The translations under genes were made by a program, and so were the position numbers. Below, piece by piece: positions 54,201 to 60,872 of a stretch of DNA of 64,000 nt (the first letter of the stretch is position 1; each line of letters begins with the position of its first letter). This stretch comes from Jejuia sp049889775. Lineage in GTDB: Bacteria; Bacteroidota; Bacteroidia; Flavobacteriales; Flavobacteriaceae. The notes under the pieces are model-generated. The model worked only from the letters and a program-made list of their open reading frames with translations, was not told the origin of the DNA and ran no database searches. Where the stretch lies: assembly GCA_049889775.1 (NCBI GenBank), contig JBMHCT010000039.1, positions 7,522-71,521 of the forward strand. Reading direction: 5' to 3'.

Positions 54201-54682
54201 GTTTTGGGAGAGATATGAAAGCCATTACTGGAGTAATTATGAACTTTACTGCTGAAGATATCAACAAAATAGAGCAAAACGGTAATTTTGACGTTGAAAT
54301 AAACGGAAAAAATATTACATTAGAACTCGCGGATGTAGAGATTACATCACAAGACATTGAAGGATGGTTGGTAGCTAATGAAGGTGCGTTAACAGTGGCT
54401 TTGGATGTTACGATTACCGACGATTTAAGAAGAGAAGGTATAGCGAGAGAATTGGTAAATCGCATTCAGAATTTAAGAAAAGACTCTGGGTTTGAAGTAA
54501 CCGATAGAATTGATGTTAAATTACAACAGGATGAGCAGATTAAGCAAGCTGTAGATTCTAATATAGAATACATAAAAACCGAAACATTAACCGAAGAACT
54601 TGAAATTATTGACCAAATAAATAACGGTGTTGAGATTGCTTTTGATGATGTAAATACCAAGTTATTTATTGCAAAACATTAA
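51278..54682 (+). CDS. ileS: Isoleucyl-tRNA synthetase with GVHH signature
   Basis: Class I synthetase charging tRNA-Ile. At 1134 residues it is in the long form. The first class I signature region reads PPSANGLPGVHHVLARAIK, with GVHH at residues 57-60 in place of the usual HxGH. The KMSKR loop is intact (QKMSKRLGN, residues ~682-686). The editing domain (about 200-410) and the anticodon-binding C-terminus are present. A weak -7 (TAAATTCG, one mismatch) lies at 51246-51253. It follows a terminator and precedes the DksA-like gene by five bases. Confidence 0.95.
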   Translation: MSTKFAEYKGLDLPKVAEEILNYWQENNVFEKSVSTREGSEPYVFYEGPPSANGLPGVHHVLARAIKDIFPRYKTMKGYQVKRKAGWDTHGLPIELGVEKELGITKEDIGKTISVEDYNAACRKAVMKYTDVWNDLTEKMGYWVDMDDPYITYEPKYMESVWWLLKQIYNKNLLYKGYTIQPYSPKAGTGLSSHELNQPGTYQDVTDTTIVAQFKANPESLPEFLQNEGDIHFLAWTTTPWTLPSNTALTVGPKIEYVLVETYNQYTFAPMNVVLAKKLVNYQFSGKFTQVEEKSELLSYKSGDKKIPYYVVKEFVGKDLVGITYKQLLPYTLPNDNPENAFRVISGDFVTTEDGTGIVHTAPTFGADDAMVAKQATPEVPPMLVKDDNGNLVPLVDLQGRFRPELQELAGKYVKNEYYTDGEVPERSVDVEIAIKLKEENKAFKVEKYKHSYPNCWRTDKPILYYPLDSWFIKVTDVKDRMFELNETINWKPKATGTGRFGNWLANANDWNLSRSRYWGIPLPIWRTEDGKEELCIGSIEELKAEMAKAVEVGVLEKDIFEDFEVGNNSEENYAKIDLHKNIVDDITLVSPSGQPMKRESDLIDVWFDSGSMPYAQWHYPFENKEFIDDGITFPANFIAEGVDQTRGWFYTLHAIGTMVFDSIAYKNVVSNGLVLDKNGQKMSKRLGNAVDPFETLGTYGADATRWYMISNANPWDNLKFDLDGIEEVKRKFFGTLYNTYSFFSLYTNLDNFNYSEADIPLNKRPELDRWILSELHTLIQKVDEYYADYEPTKAARAISDFTQDYLSNWYVRLSRRRFWKGDYETDKISAYQTLYTCMITIAKLGAPIAPFFMDRLYLDLNAVTKKETFESVHLSDFPVYNEAFVDKSLERKMESAQTISSLVLSLRAKEKIKVRQPLQKIMIPIDNPQHKEEILAVSNLIKHEVNVKEVELLEDASDILVKQIKPNFKVLGPRFGRDMKAITGVIMNFTAEDINKIEQNGNFDVEINGKNITLELADVEITSQDIEGWLVANEGALTVALDVTITDDLRREGIARELVNRIQNLRKDSGFEVTDRIDVKLQQDEQIKQAVDSNIEYIKTETLTEELEIIDQINNGVEIAFDDVNTKLFIAKH

Positions 54683-54687
54683 TTATT

Positions 54688-55065
54688 ATGGCAGAAAGTG
54701 TAAGATATTCAGATGCTGAATTAGCCGAATTTAGAGAGCTAATACAAGAAAAAATAGAAAAGGCACAACACGATTTAGAGTTGATAAAAAGTGCCTATAT
54801 GAATGACCATAATAATGGTACAGAAGATACGTCTCCAACCTTTAAAGCTTTTGATGAAGGTAGTGCGGTTATGAGCAAAGAATCTAATTCGCAATTGGCA
54901 ATTCGTCAAGAAAAATTTATTCGCGACTTAAAGAATGCCTTAATAAGAATTGAGAATAAAACTTATGGTATTTGCCGTGTAACAGGTAAGCTTATCAACA
55001 AAAAGCGTCTAGAATTAGTACCGCATGCCACATTGAGTATTGAAGCTAAAAACATGCAGAAATAA
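54688..55065 (+). CDS. TraR/DksA-family protein without the zinc-finger cysteines
   Basis: A 125-residue DksA-like protein. The helical coiled-coil N-terminus (residues ~8-92) and the C-terminal globule are recognisable: IENKTYGICRVTGKLINKKRLELVPHATL corresponds to the DksA zinc-finger region. Only one of the four expected cysteines remains (Cys96), and the second CxxC pair is missing, so zinc binding is not expected. Similar degenerate forms are common in Bacteroidota (memory). DksA normally binds the RNA polymerase secondary channel; whether this one does is unclear. It is five bases from ileS. Confidence 0.85.
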   Translation: MAESVRYSDAELAEFRELIQEKIEKAQHDLELIKSAYMNDHNNGTEDTSPTFKAFDEGSAVMSKESNSQLAIRQEKFIRDLKNALIRIENKTYGICRVTGKLINKKRLELVPHATLSIEAKNMQK

Positions 55066-55100
55066 TACATTCCTTTGAAAAAAGGAATATCAAAATACTA

Positions 55101-55140
55101 GAACGTCATTTTCTATTCTGGAAACTGACGTTTCTTTTTT
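55101..55140 (+). terminator. Terminator between the DksA-like gene and lspA
   Basis: AACGTCA (55102-55108) pairs with TGACGTT (55126-55132), with an inner TTTC/GAAA extension across one mismatch, followed by a T-rich run. The run ends only six bases before lspA, so lspA must rely on read-through or an unrecognised promoter. Confidence 0.72.
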
Positions 55141-55146
55141 AATCAA

Positions 55147-55770
55147 ATGTCGCTAAAAAAGTCCATTCTAATTATCACCATTATTTTGCTTGTGGATCAA
55201 ATAAGTAAAATATATATCAAAACTAGTTTCGAACTTCATGAAAATATTGAAGTTTTTAGTTGGTTTAAGATATACTTCATCGAAAATGAAGGAATGGCTT
55301 GGGGTACGCGTATTAGCGATTTTGTGTCTTTTATTTCAGACCGATCCGCCAAAACATTTCTAACTTTATTTAGGATAATCGCTATTTTCGGAATAGGTTA
55401 CTGGTTATGGAGTGCCACAAAAAAGAAAAGTTCAAAGATACTAATAGTTGCCATTGCTTTAATTTTTGCTGGGGCTTTAGGGAATATTATTGATTCTGTA
55501 TTTTATGGTGTGCTTTTTAATGATAGTATTAATCAGGTGGCAACATTTTTACCAGCCAATGGAGGCTATGATACGCTATTACATGGAAAAGTAGTAGATA
55601 TGTTATATTTTCCAATGTATAAAGGCTATCTCCCAGAATGGATTCCAAAATACGGTGGCGAATACTTCACGTTTTTCGAACCTGTTTTTAATGTTGCCGA
55701 TATGGCAATAAGTATAGGGTTTTTGATGTTGATTGTTTTTAATAAGCGGGCTTTTGCTAAAAATGATTAA
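55147..55770 (+). CDS. lspA: Lipoprotein signal peptidase (SPase II)
   Basis: Cleaves signal peptides from prolipoproteins such as the ones in this window. The 207-residue membrane protein has the conserved N-terminal LVDQISKIYIK, the NEGMAWG motif, and the two catalytic aspartates in GNIIDSVFYG and FNVADMAIS. It is somewhat longer than the E. coli enzyme because of a periplasmic insertion after GVLF, as is usual in Bacteroidota. Its end overlaps the convergent cyclo-ligase gene by 14 bases. Confidence 0.93.
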   Translation: MSLKKSILIITIILLVDQISKIYIKTSFELHENIEVFSWFKIYFIENEGMAWGTRISDFVSFISDRSAKTFLTLFRIIAIFGIGYWLWSATKKKSSKILIVAIALIFAGALGNIIDSVFYGVLFNDSINQVATFLPANGGYDTLLHGKVVDMLYFPMYKGYLPEWIPKYGGEYFTFFEPVFNVADMAISIGFLMLIVFNKRAFAKND

Positions 55771-56320
55771 TCTTTTCAGGCGTCACACAATAATCCAACC
55801 CAACATCACCTTCAAAAATATCACTAATCTCGTCTTCGGCTTCAAAAAAAGACAAGCCGATTTTAAGAGTTTCAGGGTTGCATTGGCTTAAAAATTTATC
55901 ATAAAAGCCTTTACCATAGCCCACGCGATTTCCTTGTTTATCAAATGCTAAAAGTGGAATAAACACTACATCAATTTTGTCGTTGGAAATTTCAATACCA
56001 TCAACAGGTTCAGGGATGTTATAGTTGTTCTTTTTGATAACGGTGTTATCGGTCAATAAAAAGTGCGAGAGTCCATTTGTTTTAAAATCACTTTTAGAAA
56101 TCACAATATTCTTGTCTTTTCCGGAAAGGATATTTAGAATGTAATCGGTATTCACTTCTTTTTGTTCTTCAATGGAAAGGAAGATGTGATAAAACGAAAC
56201 TTCCCAAATAGGTAGTTTTAGCAATTGGTTGGCAATGGCAATACTAAAGTCTTCAATTTGATCTTCAGAGAGTTCAGAACGAAGTGCTTTATATTTTTTT
56301 CGAAGTTCTTTTTTGGTCAT
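55757..56320 (-). CDS. 5-formyltetrahydrofolate cyclo-ligase
   Basis: Returns 5-formyl-THF to the active folate pool as 5,10-methenyl-THF using ATP. The 187-residue protein has the N-terminal basic KKELRKKYKALR, the substrate loop around IPEPVDGIE, and the characteristic GNRVGYGKGFYDKFL near the C-terminus. The ATG at 56320 is taken because it begins the KKELR helix. It overlaps the end of lspA. A folate enzyme near purU (63.2 kb) is notable but the genes are not linked in an operon. Confidence 0.92.
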   Translation of the reverse strand: MTKKELRKKYKALRSELSEDQIEDFSIAIANQLLKLPIWEVSFYHIFLSIEEQKEVNTDYILNILSGKDKNIVISKSDFKTNGLSHFLLTDNTVIKKNNYNIPEPVDGIEISNDKIDVVFIPLLAFDKQGNRVGYGKGFYDKFLSQCNPETLKIGLSFFEAEDEISDIFEGDVGLDYCVTPEKINHF

Positions 56321-56353
56321 TGTTCTATGTTCCAAAACCTGACAGGTCTTTTT

Positions 56354-57319
56354 TTAAGATTCGATTTCAGTAGAAATATGAAACAACGCATCACCTTGGT
56401 AGACAATGGGTAGCTCATTCACATTAATGACATAACCTGAGTTTTGGGCTCTAACAAAATAATTAAACTTGCCATAAGGGTCTGTAATGTTGCCAATAAT
56501 AGCATCTTTTTCAACCTCTGAGCCAACTGCGATAGAAGCCTTAAACATCCCTGAATATTTAGCACGTTGCCATTTACTATCTTCGATAAACACACAATTC
56601 TTTTTAGGCTTGGAGGCTTTAAAAACAGTCTTTAACATTCCTAAATGTTTCAATATGCGTTTCGCACCGTTAACACCAGAATTGGTAACCACATCATCAA
56701 TATGAAAGGATTTGCCTCCTTCAAAAAGTAATAAATCTTTATCGAGTTTTGAGCACGTGGTTCTGAAGGACTTACTTAAATTTTTGGAGTATAAAACAAA
56801 CGGCGTACCAAACACTTCAGCAAGTTCATTGAGGTGTTTATGATCTTTTGTATAACGTAATTGAGGCGAATTAAAGCGTCCTGAGCCACCAGTATGAAAA
56901 TCGATAATTAAATCCGCATGCGGTACCACCTCATGAACTAATTTATACGCTACTCTACTTGCTAAAGATCCTTGCGTGCTTCCGGGAAATACACGGTTTA
57001 AATCCCTTCCATCTGGAAATTCTCGTTTCAAATTAATGAATCCAAAAATATTAATCACAGGCATACAAATAATTGTACCTCGTTTAGGCTGATTAATGCC
57101 TTTGGCAATCAATTGACGTACAATTTCAACACCGTTGACTTCATCACCATGAATGCCAGCAGTAAACATAACCGTAGGGCCTTCTTTTTTAGAGCGACTG
57201 ATAATCACCGGAACGTTTACTGGTGAAGCCGTATGAAGATTAGCGACATCAAAATTTACTTCTTTTGTTTCTCCAGGAAACACTTCGGCTCCGAGTATAG
57301 TTAATGGGGTTTTCTCCAC
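56354..57319 (-). CDS. Succinylglutamate desuccinylase/aspartoacylase-family protein
   Basis: A 321-residue zinc hydrolase of the M14-like AstE/aspartoacylase family. Zinc ligands appear in AGIHGDEVNG (His57, Glu60) and in LIIDFHTGGSGRF; a C-terminal beta domain follows (NITDPYGKFNYFVRAQNSGYVI). The start is GTG at 57319, with a perfect minus-strand -7 box 37 bases upstream. It lies downstream of rimK, and such rimK/desuccinylase-like pairs recur in marine bacteria, suggesting a joint modification pathway. The true substrate is unproven. Confidence 0.8.
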   Translation of the reverse strand: MEKTPLTILGAEVFPGETKEVNFDVANLHTASPVNVPVIISRSKKEGPTVMFTAGIHGDEVNGVEIVRQLIAKGINQPKRGTIICMPVINIFGFINLKREFPDGRDLNRVFPGSTQGSLASRVAYKLVHEVVPHADLIIDFHTGGSGRFNSPQLRYTKDHKHLNELAEVFGTPFVLYSKNLSKSFRTTCSKLDKDLLLFEGGKSFHIDDVVTNSGVNGAKRILKHLGMLKTVFKASKPKKNCVFIEDSKWQRAKYSGMFKASIAVGSEVEKDAIIGNITDPYGKFNYFVRAQNSGYVINVNELPIVYQGDALFHISTEIES

Positions 57320-57356
57320 AGTAATTAAATCGTTCTATATTTCAAATATTGTCTCA

Positions 57357-57364
57357 CAAAAGTA
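57357..57364 (-). promoter_or_regulatory. -7 element upstream of the desuccinylase-like gene
   Basis: Minus-strand TACTTTTG, a perfect TAnnTTTG. A CTTG that could serve as a poor -33 box lies 16 bases further upstream, inside a repetitive sequence. So the gene may be expressed independently of rimK. Confidence 0.5.
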
Positions 57365-57370
57365 ACAGTT

Positions 57371-57400
57371 TCCCTCTTAACAAGGAGGGATTAAAGGAGG
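57371..57400. repeat. Short purine-rich inverted repeat, possible dispersed element
   Basis: TCCCTC (57371-57376) and GAGGGA (57385-57390) form a 6-bp inverted repeat, followed by a second GGAGG. The string resembles short GGAGGGATTAAAGGAGG-like elements that I recall from intergenic regions of many Flavobacteriia. Only one copy is seen in the window. Confidence 0.3.
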
Positions 57401-57502
57401 CGTTAAAATATTCTCCCCGTAAATTATAATAACAGAGCAGAGGTATAATGGTCTCCCAACTCAATTTTGAAATTTGGTTTTTAGTTTCTTGTAATTTGAA
57501 GC

Positions 57503-58378
57503 CTAATGTCTATTCCGTTCAATATAGGTGATGATACTTCTGGCAATATTTTTACCAGTAGCACCTTCAATTCCTTCTAAACCAGGTGTGGAATTCACCT
57601 CTAAAAGTAGTGGGCCACGGTTGGATTGCAACATATCTACACCACAAACAGGCAGTTTTAAAGCACGAGATGCTTTCATGGCTACCCTTATTTCGGCTTC
57701 GGTTAATCGTACGATTTCAGCTGAACCTCCGCGATGCAGATTAGAACGAAACTCTCCTTCCTTTCCTTGGCGTTTCATGGCACCAACTACGTGTCCATCT
57801 ACGACCAAAGCTCTCAAATCGGCACCTTTAGCTTCTCCAATATATTCCTGAACTAATGCACGCGCCTGTAGTCCGTTGAAAGCCTCCAAAACCGACTCCG
57901 CTGCATTTCTAGTTTCGGCCAAAACTACGCCTAAACCTTGAGTGCCCTCTAAAAGTTTAATGATAACGGGTGTACCGCCAACATGAGATAGTATCTTCTC
58001 AACGTCTCGAGAATAGTTGGTAAATACCGTTTTCGGCATGCCAATACCTGCTTTAGATAAACGTTGAAAACTTCTCAGTTTATCACGTGAACGAATTATA
58101 GCATCTGAAGTTGCGGATGTAAAGACGCCCATCATTTCAAATTGACGAACTACAGCGCAACCAAAAAAAGTGACTGATGCTCCAATTCTTGGAATTATGG
58201 CATCTACATAGTCCAAATATCGGTCGTTATAAAAAATAGTGGGCTTCTCTTTTTCAATGATAATATCACATTTTAAAGGATCAATAACCTCCATCTCGTG
58301 CCCGCGATGTTCACCCTCTTCTACAAGTCGGTTAGTAGAATATAAATTCGCATTTCTAGAGAGAATAACTATGTTCAC
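57503..58378 (-). CDS. rimK: RimK-family ATP-grasp glutamate ligase
   Basis: A 291-residue ATP-grasp ligase of the RimK family, which in E. coli adds glutamates to the C-terminus of ribosomal protein S6. Key blocks are IPRIGASVTFFGCAVVRQFE, the ATP-grasp loop VIIKLLEGTQGLGV, RALVQEYIGEAKGADLRALVV, and VDMLQSNRGPLLLEVNSTPGLEGIE, with metal-binding Glu and Asn. The start is GTG at 58378. It is divergent from uvrC and followed by the desuccinylase-like gene after a 183-base gap. In this phylum the target could be S6 or another peptide. Confidence 0.88.
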   Translation of the reverse strand: MNIVILSRNANLYSTNRLVEEGEHRGHEMEVIDPLKCDIIIEKEKPTIFYNDRYLDYVDAIIPRIGASVTFFGCAVVRQFEMMGVFTSATSDAIIRSRDKLRSFQRLSKAGIGMPKTVFTNYSRDVEKILSHVGGTPVIIKLLEGTQGLGVVLAETRNAAESVLEAFNGLQARALVQEYIGEAKGADLRALVVDGHVVGAMKRQGKEGEFRSNLHRGGSAEIVRLTEAEIRVAMKASRALKLPVCGVDMLQSNRGPLLLEVNSTPGLEGIEGATGKNIARSIITYIERNRH

Positions 58379-58465
58379 TTTGCTTCAAAAGATATTGCAA
58401 CTGCAAGATAACAAAAAGGATAAGGAATTTTTTAGGTTTTCTCGATTTAATCTACCTTTACGGTA

Positions 58466-60259
58466 ATGGATACCCCCAACTTAGAAATACAGCTTAAAAC
58501 CTTACCAAATCAACCTGGTGTTTATCAATATTACGATAAAGAGGATAGGTTGATTTACGTGGGGAAAGCGAAGAATTTAAAGAAGCGTGTAAGCTCTTAT
58601 TTTACTAAGAATCATGAGTATGGGAAAACTCGGGTTTTGGTGAAAAAAATTGCAAGGATTAAGCACATTGTGGTACAGACAGAAACCGATGCATTACTTC
58701 TTGAAAACAACCTGATAAAGAAATACCAGCCGCGGTATAATGTGATGTTGAAAGACGATAAATCTTACCCATGGATTTGTGTAAAGAACGAGCGTTTTCC
58801 GAGAGTGTTTTCAACGCGGCGCGTGTTCCAAGACGGTAGTGAATATTTTGGTCCCTACACCAGCATGAAAACAGTCCGTACACTCTTAGATTTGATAAAA
58901 GGCTTGTATTCGTTACGTACCTGCAATTACAATTTAAGTGAGGAAAAAGTTGAAGCTGGAAAATATAAAAGATGCTTGGAGTTTCATTTAGGGAATTGCA
59001 AAGGGCCTTGTGAAGGCTTGGAGACAGAAGAAGAGTACCACGGAAACATCAAAGCCATTAAAGAAATTATAAAGGGTAATTTTAAAGATTCCTTATCCCA
59101 GTTTCGAGAGCAGATGAGAACTTTGGCGGAAAATATGCAGTTTGAAGAAGCTCAAAAAATAAAGGAAAAAATTGAAGTTTTAGAAAACTACCAAGCCAAA
59201 TCTACTATTGTAAACCCAAAGATTAGCAATGTGGATGTGTTTTCCATAACGAGCGACGAAAGTTATGGTTACGTTAACTTTTTACAATTGTCGTACGGTG
59301 CTATCATTCGTTCGCATACCTTAGAGATAAAAAAGAAGTTGGACGAAACCGATACGGAGCTTTTGGAATTGGCCATTACTGAAATTAGGCAACGTTTCAA
59401 CTCTAATTCCAAAGAAATTTATGTGCCTTTTAAGGTTGATTTAGGTGAAGATGTAAAGGTTACGGTTCCAAAATTGGGCGATAAAAAACATATTGTGGAT
59501 TTGTCCTTACGAAACGCCAAATATTACCGAATGGAGCGTTTCAAACAGATGAAAATTGTAGATCCTGATAGGCACGCCAACCGAATTATGGCACAAATGA
59601 AAGCGGATTTACGTTTGAACGAAGAACCACGACATATTGAATGTTTCGATAATTCCAACATCCAAGGTACGAATCCAGTAGCGGCTTGTGTGGTGTTTAA
59701 AAATGGAAAGCCCAGTAAAAAAGATTACCGTCATTTTAATATAAAAACGGTGGAAGGTCCTGACGATTTTGCATCTATGGAGGAAGTGGTGCATAGGCGT
59801 TATTTAAGATTATTGGAGGAAGACCAACCTTTACCACAATTGATTATTATTGATGGTGGAAAAGGGCAATTATCATCAGCATTAAAGAGTTTGGATGTGT
59901 TGGGTCTGAGAGGTAAAATAGCCATTATTGGTATTGCAAAACGATTGGAAGAATTGTTTTATCCAAACGACCCAATTCCGCTATATTTAGATAAGAAGAG
60001 CGAAACTTTAAAGATAGTTCAACAACTACGAAACGAAGCGCATCGCTTTGGTATTGAGCATCACCGCAACAGACGCAGTAAAAATGCGTTGAATACAGAA
60101 TTAGAAACCATTCCAGGAATAGGAGAAAAAACGGTGGTGGAGCTGCTAAAGCATTTTAAATCTGCAAAACGTGTAGCGCATGCAAAGTTAGATGAATTGG
60201 AAGGTGTCGTTGGAGTGTCTAGAGCTGAAAAGGTATATAATTATTATCATGAGAAGTAA
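58466..60259 (+). CDS. uvrC: UvrABC excinuclease subunit C
   Basis: The endonuclease that makes both incisions in nucleotide excision repair. The 597-residue protein has the N-terminal GIY-YIG domain (PGVYQYYDKEDRLIYVGKAKNLKKRVSSYF), a cysteine-containing linker, the UVR motif (QFREQMRTLAENMQFEEAQKIKEKIE), the RNase H-like C-terminal nuclease (IECFDNSNIQG and IIDGGKGQLSSA), and a terminal helix-hairpin-helix (IPGIGEKTVVELLKHF). TACCTTTA at 58453-58460, close to the ATG, is a one-mismatch -7 box. Its stop overlaps the next gene by 11 bases. Confidence 0.96.
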   Translation: MDTPNLEIQLKTLPNQPGVYQYYDKEDRLIYVGKAKNLKKRVSSYFTKNHEYGKTRVLVKKIARIKHIVVQTETDALLLENNLIKKYQPRYNVMLKDDKSYPWICVKNERFPRVFSTRRVFQDGSEYFGPYTSMKTVRTLLDLIKGLYSLRTCNYNLSEEKVEAGKYKRCLEFHLGNCKGPCEGLETEEEYHGNIKAIKEIIKGNFKDSLSQFREQMRTLAENMQFEEAQKIKEKIEVLENYQAKSTIVNPKISNVDVFSITSDESYGYVNFLQLSYGAIIRSHTLEIKKKLDETDTELLELAITEIRQRFNSNSKEIYVPFKVDLGEDVKVTVPKLGDKKHIVDLSLRNAKYYRMERFKQMKIVDPDRHANRIMAQMKADLRLNEEPRHIECFDNSNIQGTNPVAACVVFKNGKPSKKDYRHFNIKTVEGPDDFASMEEVVHRRYLRLLEEDQPLPQLIIIDGGKGQLSSALKSLDVLGLRGKIAIIGIAKRLEELFYPNDPIPLYLDKKSETLKIVQQLRNEAHRFGIEHHRNRRSKNALNTELETIPGIGEKTVVELLKHFKSAKRVAHAKLDELEGVVGVSRAEKVYNYYHEK

Positions 60260-60863
60260 AATATATTTAGTAACTGCTTTTATGACATTCTTTATTGGCT
60301 ACTCTCAAAAGGATAAAAATTTAACTGATTTAAAGAATAAAAAAAACCAATTTCTAACTGAAATCGAAAACTTGAAGGATTCGATTAGTATTCTAGATAT
60401 AAAAATAGCTAAGTTAGAATCAGGTAGGTTTTTAAAAAAAATAAAAGATTCTACTTTTATAGTCATTGCCAAAAAGGGAGCAAAATTGAAAAAAGACTCG
60501 GATCTTTTTGCGGATGTAATAGTTACTTTTAGTGAGGATAAAGAAGTAATTATTTTGGATTATCAAAACGGCTATTTTGAAATTTGTCAAAATTCACTTT
60601 GTGGTTATATTAATGAAGTTTGGCTGGAAAATAGTTCTGAGCTAAAAAGATTTATTAACTCAAAGAATTCATTATCAAAAGCCAATCAGGAAAAATATAT
60701 TAATCTCCCTAATTATTCATCTTCTTTGAGTAATAGTAAAACATCCAAATCAATCAAAAGATCAAAAACATATAGGACATATATTAGAGGGCCAAAAGGT
60801 GGTTGTTATTATATTAATTCCAATGGAAACAAGACATATGTTTCAAGAAGTTTATGTAATTAA
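60249..60863 (+). CDS. Small secreted SH3-like protein with basic GPKGG-YYIN tail
   Basis: A 204-residue protein with a signal peptide (MRSKIYLVTAFMTFFIG, ending near YSQ) and a short coiled coil (residues ~24-60). A beta-rich region resembling bacterial SH3 follows (IVIAKKGAKLKKDSD, VIILDYQNGYFEIC, CGYINEVWL), then a Ser/Lys-rich linker. The C-terminus reads YIRGPKGGCYYINSNGNKTYV, which resembles the short PBCV-type basic adaptor motif seen in many bacterial surface proteins. It is translationally coupled to uvrC by overlap. No function is assigned. Confidence 0.65.
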   Translation: MRSKIYLVTAFMTFFIGYSQKDKNLTDLKNKKNQFLTEIENLKDSISILDIKIAKLESGRFLKKIKDSTFIVIAKKGAKLKKDSDLFADVIVTFSEDKEVIILDYQNGYFEICQNSLCGYINEVWLENSSELKRFINSKNSLSKANQEKYINLPNYSSSLSNSKTSKSIKRSKTYRTYIRGPKGGCYYINSNGNKTYVSRSLCN

Positions 60864-60872
60864 ATCAATAAT

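Noticed and set aside
54064..54465. 133-residue minus-strand ORF in ileS
   Set aside because: Shadow of the IleRS C-terminal region; Ser/Thr/Ile-rich composition and no signals.
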